The translations under genes and the position numbers were made by a program. Under the pieces are notes generated by a model. The model searched no databases. It was given only the letters and a program-made list of their open reading frames with translations, and was not told the DNA's origin. From assembly GCA_003602575.1 (NCBI GenBank), contig QQRY01000001.1, positions 100,032 to 164,031 of the forward strand: a stretch of DNA of 64,000 bases, in the 5' to 3' direction. Position 1 is the stretch's first letter, and every line of letters starts with the position of its first letter. Below are positions 50,702 through 62,000 of the stretch, one piece after another. The DNA is from Candidatus Poseidoniales archaeon (lineage in GTDB: Archaea; Thermoplasmatota; Poseidoniia; Poseidoniales; Poseidoniaceae).

Positions 50702-53227
50702 TTATCTACCCATTACTGCATTATGAACTTGAGTTTGAACATCTTTCATCCTTGATTTTGCCCCTAACTCTCTAAATACAGAAAGTGCTCTTTGAAGATA
50801 TTCCATTCTACGCGATTTATCGGATGCAACTGTTCCTAATCGAGTCAATAACTCTCCAATCTGCATACGTAAATCATTTGCTTCGGCAATAATTAACGCT
50901 TCACGGAAATGTTCCATGGCTTCTTCAACCCTACCTGCATCTTGTAAAACTTCACCTAGTAGAATTGTAATATCGACCATTGAAAGAATATCTCCTTCCT
51001 CACCCATTGCTTCTAAGGCATTGGAATAGTGGTGGGACGCAACATCCAGATCTCCAATTTTGGCGTGATAGCGTCCTAGAACTGCCTGTGCACGGGCATG
51101 AATTTGTTGATTTTCAGAATTATCCGATTTTTCAAATGCATCTAATGCGTGCTTTCTTGCACGTTCAGTTTCTCCTAAATCGAGGAATGAGCGCGCTAGA
51201 ATCAGTTGCGAAGAAATCAATTCAACATCGTCGTTCTGTTCAAGAATTGCTTCAACTTCACCGTATGATTCTAAAGCCTTAGTACGATCCTTTTTTCTTC
51301 TAAGTAGATACCCCATATTATTGTAAGTTCTGGCTGCACCCATGGCATCTCCAAGTTCAATGAAATTTTTCAGTGCTTCATTGTGCATTGAAAGAGCGTC
51401 CTCTAAATTACCCTGCTTTAGGGCAATATCTGCTAATGCTGAGAGGACTTCGGCCTGTATTGGAACATTCTTTAGTTCAAGCGCTCCATTCTGTGCCTCA
51501 GTGAATACTTCTTTAGCATCTTCGAAGCGGCCAAGTAAAGCCATAATTTCCCCTTGTAGTTGATTGATCCTTGTCTTCGATTCTAGTTTTATTTCAGAAA
51601 GTTGAATATGTTCCATCAAACCTAATAGTTCCATATGTCCAAGTGCAACTAGACCTCTACCATCTTCAACGATTATCTTTGCAGCCTCCTCATTAGAATT
51701 TGAATTTATCAAATGATAGATTAATTCGATAGTAAATCCAGGCGTCTGCTTAGCTTTTGAATACCAATCAGCACATTTTGAGTGCGATTCTTTTTTCATC
51801 TTTTCATCTAAACTTCTGAGTAAAAATTCTCTAATTAGATCGTGGACATCATAAATGTCTGCCTCAACTTGACGAGCTAACCCTTGCTCTACTAGAGAAT
51901 CTAACTCATCTGTATCTAAGTCCTGCTCAGCAAGAGCGCCCAGAGGTACAGGTTCGCGATAAATCGATAGAGCAGAAAGAAGTCTCTTCTGTTCGGCACT
52001 CAATTTTGAAAATATTTCAACTGTGACATAATTTTCCAATGTTTCGTGGAATGCTCCAGCAGAAGCCCCTCGGTTAATCAATTCTAGAACCAGTGGGTGC
52101 CCACGAGAAATTCCATGGATATACAACCACTGTTCTTCACCCAAGTCCTCATAACTACTCAGTAATTTACGACCAGATTCAGAATCTAAACCATCGAGTG
52201 GCAGAACTAAACTAGCAATTCTACCCTCTGCATCTTTAGCTGGGACTACCGGCTTAAATGAGCGAGAAAACATTACTAATCCTATTTCTTCTTCACTTCC
52301 TAACAATCCTAAAGCCATAGCTTGGAAAGTTTGATGAAGAGTTGTATCTGAAATTTTATGAAAATCATCGATTACTATCAAAGAAGGTGCTCCACCTAAT
52401 GCATCGATCAGCAATCTAGCGGAATCTGCAGGCTTAGGGACCGGAGTAGTAGCAATATAGTCGGCAAACGTAGAATCTCCGATATTAGCTAACCAGTCAG
52501 CAATAGACTCGAAGAATGAACGCGAACCCTCCCAATCTTGACACCTGTGATAGAATAGATTACGTCTGTGCATAAAACGTTCAATAAGTTTTGATGCCAT
52601 TGTAGTTTTACCTATTCCTGCGATTCCTGGAACCAATAGAGTTGTTGCTCTAGCGTCCAAAAGATTACACATATTGTCAAGTTCTTTTTCACGACCATAA
52701 AAATGCCTTAATCTTGGTAAATCTCCCAAAGCAGTTACTAATTGCTTTTCAACATGCTTTGATAAATCTCTCTCAATAAGGTCTGCAGATAACATTCTAA
52801 CATCTAATATACAATTTTCATCTAGATAGCGTATGATATCCACAGAGCGCATACTAAAAGGTAAAATTGTATTTATATCACCAAGAGTCGTATTAGAAAT
52901 CTGTCCATCTTCAAGTATACACCTCAATGGAAAACTACGTAATTCATTCCAAGTTTCTTCTGCCACATTCATACCTGAATCGGTCAAAAAATACGCTTTA
53001 CGCTTTCGAGAAACGCCTTTGACGTGAGCCTGTCTTTCGATTAGCAAACCTTGATCTTTCAGACCTGCAATTGCCCTAGGAACATTCGAACGGGCAATAG
53101 CAACAGCGTTAGCAATTCCCATTTGAGATAGTGAAAATGGAACTTCTACACTGCTCTTGTAGTCAGAATAGTCTAACAAGTGTAGAAGTATCCTCTCCTG
53201 AACACCAGGCTTGGCATTTGAAACCAT
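50702..53227 (-). CDS. wHTH - STAND-type ATPase - TPR regulator
   Basis: 841 aa. MarR-like wHTH (ARSNVPRAIAGLKDQGLLIERQAHVKG...KAYFLTDSG); Walker A VPGIAGIGKTTMASKL (about 52600-52630); Walker B SLIVIDDFHKI; C-terminal TPRs (AARTYNNMGYLLRRKKDRTKALESYGEVEAIL...). Confidence 0.88.
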   Translation of the reverse strand: MVSNAKPGVQERILLHLLDYSDYKSSVEVPFSLSQMGIANAVAIARSNVPRAIAGLKDQGLLIERQAHVKGVSRKRKAYFLTDSGMNVAEETWNELRSFPLRCILEDGQISNTTLGDINTILPFSMRSVDIIRYLDENCILDVRMLSADLIERDLSKHVEKQLVTALGDLPRLRHFYGREKELDNMCNLLDARATTLLVPGIAGIGKTTMASKLIERFMHRRNLFYHRCQDWEGSRSFFESIADWLANIGDSTFADYIATTPVPKPADSARLLIDALGGAPSLIVIDDFHKISDTTLHQTFQAMALGLLGSEEEIGLVMFSRSFKPVVPAKDAEGRIASLVLPLDGLDSESGRKLLSSYEDLGEEQWLYIHGISRGHPLVLELINRGASAGAFHETLENYVTVEIFSKLSAEQKRLLSALSIYREPVPLGALAEQDLDTDELDSLVEQGLARQVEADIYDVHDLIREFLLRSLDEKMKKESHSKCADWYSKAKQTPGFTIELIYHLINSNSNEEAAKIIVEDGRGLVALGHMELLGLMEHIQLSEIKLESKTRINQLQGEIMALLGRFEDAKEVFTEAQNGALELKNVPIQAEVLSALADIALKQGNLEDALSMHNEALKNFIELGDAMGAARTYNNMGYLLRRKKDRTKALESYGEVEAILEQNDDVELISSQLILARSFLDLGETERARKHALDAFEKSDNSENQQIHARAQAVLGRYHAKIGDLDVASHHYSNALEAMGEEGDILSMVDITILLGEVLQDAGRVEEAMEHFREALIIAEANDLRMQIGELLTRLGTVASDKSRRMEYLQRALSVFRELGAKSRMKDVQTQVHNAVMGR

Positions 53228-53236
53228 CTTAATTCC

Positions 53237-56200
53237 TCAATTCTGCCCTGGCACGTAGTTTGGATCTGGAACCCACTGGCTAGTTTGCTCATCCCACAAC
53301 CATCCTGGGTGTTGTGATGATGTCGTTTGTTGGACTACCTGTTGAACTTGTTGTACAGGTTGTTGAATAACTGGCTGTGCTTGTTGAACTGCTTGATTAG
53401 TCGCAGGGATTTCAGGTACACTCTTTGTCTTAGCCCAAGCATACGGGTCAACAGCTTGTTCAGTGCTATATTGTGTTTCAGATAAATCATCTAATTCTTC
53501 TTCAAAGGTAAAGAAGAATGCACCAACTGCAACAAGAACTGCAAGTGCAACCACAATAATTATGATGATTAAAAGGAGGTTGGAACTCTCTTCTTCAGAA
53601 GTCAAAGATAATGAGAATTGAGTATTTTCATTATCATCTGTACTACTAAATACTTGACCATCCATTTCAAAGACCACAAGTCTGGAGTCAGCAGAACCTA
53701 GTTGGCTTGTAGTAAGGAACATTTGCCAAGTACCATCAGAAAGAACTCTTGTAGAATTAATTTCTTGGCCTGAACTAGAATCGAAACGTGCCTTAACAAG
53801 ACTATTTGGCAGACCAACACCTGAGAATGATGCTGGTTCAGAAGTAGTTACTATTGAATCAACGTTATCTCTGACGACAACGAATGTTATTGCATTGACA
53901 TAAATATCCACTAAACGTGAAAGTGTCGCAAGTTCGCTTCCATCTGTAGCTTTGAATTTAACATCTATCAAAGACCAATCTTTAATTTGGTCAGAACGTG
54001 AAGCAGACGGGTTGTATGTTGCAATTCCATCTACCGAAATGGAAAAGTAGGAATCATAGAAATTATCTATTTCAGTACTAGGGTCATCATATACTTCAAA
54101 GATTAATGTTCCACCTTCAGGGTCTGTGAAGAAACTATTCAAATCAAATACAGCACCATTTCCACAACGGTTTAGATTCCTTGAGTTCTCATCACAATAT
54201 ACGCTAACAGTGTTAGCCCATCCTGATGGGTCAAATGTAGGTGCTAAATTATCTACTGAATTGTCAATAGTAATAGTCACTGATGTCTCTTCAGAAAAGT
54301 CTTGACCATCAAATGAGCGTAAAATAATTTCATAATTCGAGTTGTGTGGTAAATTATTTGTTTTCCATACATTAGTCAAATCCCATGAACTGTTGAATAC
54401 CCCTGAATCAATTTGGTCTTGCCTAATGATAATACTAGTAGGAGAGTTTCCAGTATTCCTACCACCTTGATAAATATCGATCTCAACTCTAGTAATAATT
54501 CCATCATTATCCCATACATAACCACTGATTGGTGTGGAACTACTTCCTCTAATAACTTGAGATTCATACATACTTTCTAGCACTATACCAGGGATCGAAT
54601 TTTCGTTGACAATGTTAACTACTATTGTCTTAGCATCGCATGTATCGGCATTGTAGTCATTTGTACAGAAATCACTATCTGCGGCCCAAATAGTGAATGT
54701 ATACTGACCTGTTGCATAAATCGAATAATCCCAATCATATGACCATGCAGTTAGTGATTGACCTACCTCTGCATTAATACTAAACTTAGAGGTTTGTCCA
54801 TTTGCTTCATTTCTAATTTCGAACCAAATCTTTTGAATATCGCTTCCTTGAATACCAGAATATTGATCTGAAGCGGTTCCGCTAAACGATACTACAGAAC
54901 CTTTGGAAGAACTAGGTGAATGGGATTGTCCATCAGAAGGAGTATTGATAACTATCGAAGGTGCTTCAAGATTCAATTTGAATTTTCTAACTGTTAGAGG
55001 CGAATATTCAAGTCCATCATAGGAGCGTACTTTGAAAGTAACATCGCCTTCTCCTTCAGGATATGTTGACATGTCCCAATTGAATGTCCAACTGCTGAAA
55101 GGATAACTTTCTTGAGTAATCACTCCACCGGAATTTGATGTATCTACTGCAGAGTACCATTGACTAGAGCCTGGAGGTTGTATTTGTACTTCTTCTACAT
55201 AACCAAATTGCTTCTGCATTGCAATGATATCAGAGGCGTATGGAGGAGCTTCTCCATCCCATGCTGAGCCACTGAGTGAAACTGTTCGTGCAAAAGATGT
55301 GAACTCCGGTTGAGTCAATGTCACACTAGGAGGCATGTTGTCCAAATTAATTATGTCATCAATAGGGCCTGTCAAAGTAAAATCAAATTCATAAACACCC
55401 TTTCCAAACTTAAACGCCTCAACGCTGTAAGATGGTATTTCTCTACCTGATGCACAATCAGGGTCGTTTGCATCAGTCAGGGTGTCGCCATCATTATCAT
55501 AACCATCAGAACAAGTATTTTCATCCATAGAAGTAGTAATTGCAGGAGGTCCCGGGTCAACAACTACCGTTACGCCTTGTTCTCCAACTTGATTATTCCA
55601 ATTACGATCTAGATAAAAATCACTTGGAAGTGTCACCTCAGGAGTGTACCCAAACTGATCTGTAGTCAGAGAGTATAGTGGGAAGCCTGTTGAATTCTTG
55701 ATTATGACTGTAGCTTGGTCAACATTACTATTCGAGGCCTTGATTTGGAATCTTACTAATTCTCCTTCCCTCACTTGTGTACCCCATGCTGAGTTTTGGT
55801 TTTGAACATGTATTTTTGATGTGTCGAAATTTTGTAATCCAGCATATGATAATACTGTAGAATTATTGACTAGTTCTAGGGACATTGGCATGCCAACTGG
55901 AGGCATCTGAGATGTATCAGGAACTTGTAAACATTCATTTTGAACTGCAGGACATTCGGAATTCAACCATCTTAGTTGGACAGGATATATTTCATCGCCA
56001 CCTGCATCAGGTATGTATTCGGATTGTATAGTTACTCTTGATTCTGTAATATTGTAAACTTGAGTGGCATTGGTGAAAGTATTTCCAGAAAAGTAACCTA
56101 TTGAACCATATTTATTACCATAATTATCATCGTGATGCGAAATATTTACTCCAAAACTTTCGGTTTGCATAACATTTCCTTGGACATTTACGATTCCACC

Positions 56201-57655
56201 TTTAATTCTGAGTGCATCTCCTACACTATCGGTGACTGTATTATTGTAGAGCGTTGCTGAACTACGGAAAATATGGATAGCAGGACATTGGAATTCTCCC
56301 CCATACATCTTTTGAGAACTACAAGTTCCAGAATTATTCGATATTATGTTATCTTCCATGTACAGTCTTGATTGTGTTGGTTGAACGGAAGGCCAACCTG
56401 AATCTTGGTAGTGATATTCGCCATGAACTACTGGCTCTCTTGCTGTATCTGTAAACGTGTTTCCGATTGCTACTACATCTGAGGTACCATAAATCCAAAG
56501 ACCATTATATCCACCAATTGGGCCTACGATATTATTTTCTAAAGTGGCAATCGAAGAACGTACTGCAATTCCTGAACCACTATCTGCACCTGAAATAGTA
56601 TTACCAGATGCTGAAATTTGGGCTTGGTCATAAGCGGTAATTCCTGCTCCATCTGTTGTAATGAAAACATTATTTTCAATTTTCAAAGTATGCTTGATAT
56701 CTCCTGTTTGCTTGAGACCTTTGGTATCGACAGCTGCGCAGTTAACAGTGATATCGGAATTGGTTAATTCACCAGATGATTGTTGGAAAAATATACCATA
56801 TCCGTTATCAGTAATGTCAATCAAATCGAGTTCTGCATAACTATTTTCAATATAAATCATAGAAATACCATTTCCATTATTTCCGCATGAACCTTCAGAA
56901 TCACCAGTAAATGTACCACTTGAGACAGTAAAAGGATCTGAAATTCCTGCTCCAGCTCCATATGCAGAAAGTGCCGCTGACTTTCCGATTGAGTAATCAT
57001 CAATACCGAGTGTTAGGGTAGAATCTGTAATCGAAGGATTGGCTAAGTCAACCAATAAGATGTTAGTTCCATTGACGTTATCAAACTGCAAACCATTTGC
57101 ATTTGTATTTGAGCCATCAAAAACCAATGCTGAATACTTTGGTGCGATTCCACCTATTGTATCTACAGCCATTTCAAAACCATATGCATTGGTAAAGGTA
57201 ACATGATTCAATCCGGTCTTAGATTGATCGATTGTATTTCTAATTACCATTCCACCACCACAAGCAGTATCGATACTAATAACACAAGACCCTCTAACAG
57301 TGTAGTCGGTTGGTAAAGTCCAAGTGAATCTAGTCTTGGATGATGCACTACCATCAGAAGAAGCACCACATGAAGTGGATGCTACGCATATCGCCCCTTG
57401 GACATCAATATGCTTCCCATATGGAATATTTACTGTGGTACCTGCACTTACCACTAAACTCGCCCCTGAAGCAACAGTGACATTGTCGGTAAGTGTATGA
57501 GTTCCTGACCATGTTTCTTGGCCGTTCAAAATTCCTGATGTAGTTTGATTGATACCTGCTGCCGAAGAGTATGGTAGCATCAACATTCCAGCTAATGATG
57601 AAAGAATTAATAGCATAACTAAAGAGATACTTTTTCCAGATTTTTTATTCAACAT
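53237..57655 (-). CDS. Secreted membrane-anchored parallel beta-helix protein with Ig-like repeats and a W-rich cytoplasmic tail
   Basis: 1472 aa. Signal peptide; beta-helix-like segments (ISASGNTISGADSGSGIAVRSSIATLENNIVGPIGGYNGLWIYGTSDVVAIGNTF); TM LLLIIIIIVVALAVLVAVGAFFF; tail HPGWLWDEQTSQWVPDPNYVPGQN. Confidence 0.8.
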   Translation of the reverse strand: MLNKKSGKSISLVMLLILSSLAGMLMLPYSSAAGINQTTSGILNGQETWSGTHTLTDNVTVASGASLVVSAGTTVNIPYGKHIDVQGAICVASTSCGASSDGSASSKTRFTWTLPTDYTVRGSCVISIDTACGGGMVIRNTIDQSKTGLNHVTFTNAYGFEMAVDTIGGIAPKYSALVFDGSNTNANGLQFDNVNGTNILLVDLANPSITDSTLTLGIDDYSIGKSAALSAYGAGAGISDPFTVSSGTFTGDSEGSCGNNGNGISMIYIENSYAELDLIDITDNGYGIFFQQSSGELTNSDITVNCAAVDTKGLKQTGDIKHTLKIENNVFITTDGAGITAYDQAQISASGNTISGADSGSGIAVRSSIATLENNIVGPIGGYNGLWIYGTSDVVAIGNTFTDTAREPVVHGEYHYQDSGWPSVQPTQSRLYMEDNIISNNSGTCSSQKMYGGEFQCPAIHIFRSSATLYNNTVTDSVGDALRIKGGIVNVQGNVMQTESFGVNISHHDDNYGNKYGSIGYFSGNTFTNATQVYNITESRVTIQSEYIPDAGGDEIYPVQLRWLNSECPAVQNECLQVPDTSQMPPVGMPMSLELVNNSTVLSYAGLQNFDTSKIHVQNQNSAWGTQVREGELVRFQIKASNSNVDQATVIIKNSTGFPLYSLTTDQFGYTPEVTLPSDFYLDRNWNNQVGEQGVTVVVDPGPPAITTSMDENTCSDGYDNDGDTLTDANDPDCASGREIPSYSVEAFKFGKGVYEFDFTLTGPIDDIINLDNMPPSVTLTQPEFTSFARTVSLSGSAWDGEAPPYASDIIAMQKQFGYVEEVQIQPPGSSQWYSAVDTSNSGGVITQESYPFSSWTFNWDMSTYPEGEGDVTFKVRSYDGLEYSPLTVRKFKLNLEAPSIVINTPSDGQSHSPSSSKGSVVSFSGTASDQYSGIQGSDIQKIWFEIRNEANGQTSKFSINAEVGQSLTAWSYDWDYSIYATGQYTFTIWAADSDFCTNDYNADTCDAKTIVVNIVNENSIPGIVLESMYESQVIRGSSSTPISGYVWDNDGIITRVEIDIYQGGRNTGNSPTSIIIRQDQIDSGVFNSSWDLTNVWKTNNLPHNSNYEIILRSFDGQDFSEETSVTITIDNSVDNLAPTFDPSGWANTVSVYCDENSRNLNRCGNGAVFDLNSFFTDPEGGTLIFEVYDDPSTEIDNFYDSYFSISVDGIATYNPSASRSDQIKDWSLIDVKFKATDGSELATLSRLVDIYVNAITFVVVRDNVDSIVTTSEPASFSGVGLPNSLVKARFDSSSGQEINSTRVLSDGTWQMFLTTSQLGSADSRLVVFEMDGQVFSSTDDNENTQFSLSLTSEEESSNLLLIIIIIVVALAVLVAVGAFFFTFEEELDDLSETQYSTEQAVDPYAWAKTKSVPEIPATNQAVQQAQPVIQQPVQQVQQVVQQTTSSQHPGWLWDEQTSQWVPDPNYVPGQN

Positions 57656-57807
57656 AGTTTGGCCTCTAAGTCCCCCATTGATGGGACGAATATAATACTG
57701 CTCCCTTACAGTGATAATATTTGTATCAAATCATTATTAAAAATATCATGATTTACGACGTAAAGATATCAAATTTATTTAATAATATCAAATAATAAAA
57801 TAACAAA

Positions 57808-59055
57808 TCAGCAATTCGGCATCTTCCTAACTTCTTCTAACCAAGCCCCTGCGTCGAGATTTCCATAGCCCAATGAATCATCATGTTGGTAAATTGATTC
57901 ACTTGCACTTTGCCGTAATGCCTGTTTTACTTCACCGATACAAGAACTATCTTGGGTTACTGAAGAACGTAACTGAGGTTGATCTTCTAAAATTAATGCC
58001 AATGCACCTGTGACAAAAACAGTAGAATCTGAAGTACCACTACTCGAGAACCAAGAGTCATCAGTACCCGTACTGACTATTCTAACACCTGGGGCAATAA
58101 TTTCTGGTTTCTGATTTGGATGCATACGCTGGTCTCCATCGAAAGTAATCTGATTCCCCCGAGAACTATTTGCCCATAATTCTCCTCCTTCAGAAGATGC
58201 ACCTACCGATATAGCCAAAGGAACATTACTCGGAACCGATACGCGTCCATCATCACTTTCCCCTCCATCATTTCCTGCTGCAGCTACAACGAAAATTCCT
58301 CGGTCGATTGCTTTTCTAGTAGAGGACACACTCGGGCCTTCTCTAGTCATATCGTCAGTTTGTGCCCCACCAAGTGAAAGAGAGATTATATCTGCTGAAA
58401 ATTGTTCAATGCACCATTCTATTGCGTCTGAAATTGTTTGCTCACCTGCAGTATTCATTCCAGAACCATCATCGTCTAATGCTGCTACAACACCAAGAGT
58501 GACCCCTGGTGCAACACCCATCTGATGGGATTGCGACATGAGTATTCCAGCCATCAAAGTTCCATGGGCAATTACCCCATAATCGACAGGACTCACTGAG
58601 TTAGAAATCATATCTTTAAACACTACTTGAACACCTTCAAAGGCCGAGTGAGAGAGATCGATACCTGTATCGACAATGCAAACACGAATCCCATCTCCGG
58701 ACAGTCCATTTAGAATATCGTCCTCAAAGCCTGCTTGTTCAATTGCCCATTCGGATTTGGGAGGGGGGAGTTCAATGAACATATATCCCGATTGCCAAAC
58801 CCAAAGCATCAGTGATACTAGTATTGCGAATAATGTCAGGTTTGTATATAGAAAACGTCGTCCTCTAACACGATGAATTGGTTTTGCTAACATTGGAGCC
58901 CACCCTGTAACCTCGGACCTCCATTCATCTTGGAACCCGACTACTGAGGGATCAATAGCTGAAAGAATCCTATCGTCTTCCGGTTCTGGAAGAAGTTCGA
59001 CATTATCCAAACTACTCAAGCCATCACCACTATTAGTAGTGGTTGGGCTAAGCAT
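57808..59055 (-). CDS. Membrane-anchored subtilisin-like serine protease (S8), N-in topology
   Basis: 415 aa. TM FLYTNLTLFAILVSLMLWVWQSGYMF after about 70 residues; catalytic VCIVDTGIDLSHS, VIAHGTLMAGIL, SSSGTSDSTVFVTGAL; oxyanion Asn VAAAGNDGG. Confidence 0.92.
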   Translation of the reverse strand: MLSPTTTNSGDGLSSLDNVELLPEPEDDRILSAIDPSVVGFQDEWRSEVTGWAPMLAKPIHRVRGRRFLYTNLTLFAILVSLMLWVWQSGYMFIELPPPKSEWAIEQAGFEDDILNGLSGDGIRVCIVDTGIDLSHSAFEGVQVVFKDMISNSVSPVDYGVIAHGTLMAGILMSQSHQMGVAPGVTLGVVAALDDDGSGMNTAGEQTISDAIEWCIEQFSADIISLSLGGAQTDDMTREGPSVSSTRKAIDRGIFVVAAAGNDGGESDDGRVSVPSNVPLAISVGASSEGGELWANSSRGNQITFDGDQRMHPNQKPEIIAPGVRIVSTGTDDSWFSSSGTSDSTVFVTGALALILEDQPQLRSSVTQDSSCIGEVKQALRQSASESIYQHDDSLGYGNLDAGAWLEEVRKMPNC

Positions 59056-59073
59056 TTAATGGCTTGTCTCAAA

Positions 59074-62000
59074 TCAGAATCTTGTAGATGATTTGTTTCT
59101 TGCAACCTTCAAACCACCGTAGGCGACAAGAATTGCCAAAACAAAGATGATGACCATGAGCCAAACAGAAGTATCTTCTTCGACGTTCAATTTAGTTGGA
59201 AGGTCGAAATCGAATGTTTCAACATTACCTCCATCAGCAACATAATCTGCATCTTCGCCTAGTACATCGACACTAACTGCATAACGCTGATCTATCTTAG
59301 AAGTGGCGTTCAGTTCGAATACCGCATCAACTGTTTGTCCAGCACCCACGGATATGGTTTGTGGGGTCAGTGTTTCGAGTGTAACTCCCGCATCATCCGT
59401 TCTGTTAGCATAAACTACTACTGTTCCCGCGGACCTAAATCCTGAATTTTCAACAGGAACTATCAGTTCACCGCCACCGATTTCATTCTGGTATGATTTT
59501 TCATTTAGTGCGGATTGGTCCACACTTAGCGAAATTCTCGCCGAGAAAATATCGATTTCGACTGTAGTGTTAGTAGTATTATCCTCACTGGAAACTGTTA
59601 TCCATGCTTGAACCTTACCTGAAGTGAAATCAGATGGAGCGTAAACATCGAAAGTTTGGATAGTTGAGGAATCCTTATTCAGTGGCAGATAAGTCAAGTC
59701 TGGTGTTATTTCCCAACCAGCACCAAGAGAATTAGTTTGCTCAATCTTGATTCTATCGTTACCATTTCCTGTATTAGTTATGGTAAAGGAGAATGTACTT
59801 TGTCCACCTGGTGAGACTCCGGTTTCTTCTACTATGTTAGTAACCTCAATCCCATAAGTTTCTGGAATGAATACTGTGACGAATTCAGGAGTTGATGTAA
59901 CTGCGTCGTTAGACAAGGTGAAACTGATTTCATGTCCCTCTTCAAAACTCCAAACAGAACTTGCATTTGGCATGTTTATTCTTGCTTTGACAGTACTTGT
60001 ATTAGAAACAGAAGTATCAGTCAATGAGTCACCAATTCCCATCTCTATCTCAGTGGTAGATTCCCAACCGGTGCCATTGTAGAACTCAACACTCCATAAA
60101 TTGGAATCCATACTATCAGTAACTAGGCCGCTAATTACGAACTTGTCCCTACTTTCAGTACCTTCATAGACTGCATCAATTTCAAACTCAATGGTTTTGT
60201 AGCCATCATCATTTTCTATTGCATTCAACTCAGCAACACTGTTGTAAGTAGCATTGACGATTGAGGTCAAATCGATCTCCATGGAAGTCTTAGAATTGAT
60301 TCTACGAGAATAATCAACATATACATCTAAAATTCCTTGTTCGACCGTTGGAGTTGATGTGAATGAATAGTCCATTGAAAGATTACGTTCGTGTTGCACA
60401 GTTGTGAACTCAGAGGTCAACTTGATATCACCTAATGGCATTAGTACTTTGAGTTCACCATTAGAATCTACTGTATAGTTCCAACTTGTACCAAGCAATA
60501 AGTCAAACGAGATTTCCACTTCAGATTGAATCATTGCGTATCCAGCTGTATCTGATGTTCCAGTATGATGTTCATTTAGATTGATGTCTTGCCAATTTGT
60601 TGAGATTTCAACCCATCCGCCCGTTGACATATTCATTTCTAGAGTTCCACCACTGGAAATATTAGCATTCAAGAACCCAACTGCAACTCCTCCACCATTA
60701 TCATCGACATTTTGGCTTTGAACAACGACAGTCCACTTCCCAGGAGTAATTGTCTCACTCCATGAAAGTTTACCGTCTAGATATGTGCCTACGACTGTTA
60801 TCGGCTCAACATCTGATTCTGAACTTGGATACAATACTATTGAAGCACCATTGAGTTGTAGTTCTGGATTGGAAAGTGATGTTTGAATTATTCCGCTCAC
60901 ATCGACATTCTCTGCTTCCATCAATATGTCCTTAGTAATTGATTCATCTTCAACAACAAAGCCAGATTGATTTTCCATTTCATAGTATACAGTGCTATAA
61001 CCGTCCTTTTCAACAGTGATATTGTACACATTCCTTATAGGAACAAATAATTCCCAATCTCCGTCTATATTAGTTGAAACAACTTCATTAAATCCTCCTG
61101 GAAGATTGTCGGTAACGGTAACATTGGCTTCTTTAACCCATTCATTAGGATTATCTCCGCTAATACCATCTCTATCCCAATAAGCAGTACCCTGAATTAA
61201 AACGTTAACTTCAGCATGGACTGTTCCTAAGTCTACTGAACCGTCAACTGCTTCAGTTGTAGAGAATGGTGAATCATAGGTATCTAAAGATAGAGAACGG
61301 TTTGTACCTTCGTAATCCAAGAATAGACTCCAAGAACCTGGCATCAGGTCATCTGATACATTTCCATTCGTATCAGAGGACTTCAATGTAACATTACCAA
61401 ATCCGTCATTGCTAACTGCAATAACTCGGTTGTTTACTACAGGTTCTTCTGTTAAGTTTTCCAATAATTGCATATTTATCTTCATTGAATTGACTGTTTG
61501 AAGATCTAATCCTGTACGCAATGATGAATCACTACTAACTGTCAAAGGCATTCTGAGTAAAGTTGTATTATTTCCGTCGACTATCGGAGAAATAATTACG
61601 ACCCAATCACCTGCTTCCACATATGAAGAGAAATCTCCAGTTAGGTTGCTAGATAGAGGATGCCAATCATTTCTAGATTCGTTGTATAGAGAGAATTCTG
61701 CCTTCATCTCAACGCCTGTATGATCTTTAACAATTCCTTGAACTAGCCATTGGTTGGCAAATGATATCGAATGATTTTTCTGTTCATCGCCAAGTGTAAC
61801 AAATATATCTGTAGAGACAAACATGTTATTGAAATCACTAGCATTTTCGGAATCAACAGGATTATTTTCAACAGCAATAGTGTACTTACCTGGTAATAGG
61901 TCCAAGAAAATTTCTCCTACCGTGGTGTAGTTCGCTACTGTAACATTGATTACTCCATCATTTAGCAGTGTACTACTCAATGTAAAGTTAGAGTTAACTG

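Noticed and set aside
50702-53227. STAND protein as an Avs-type antiviral defence NTPase
   Set aside because: The N-terminal domain is a DNA-binding wHTH rather than a nuclease or other effector, and no defence genes flank it. A transcriptional regulator is simpler.
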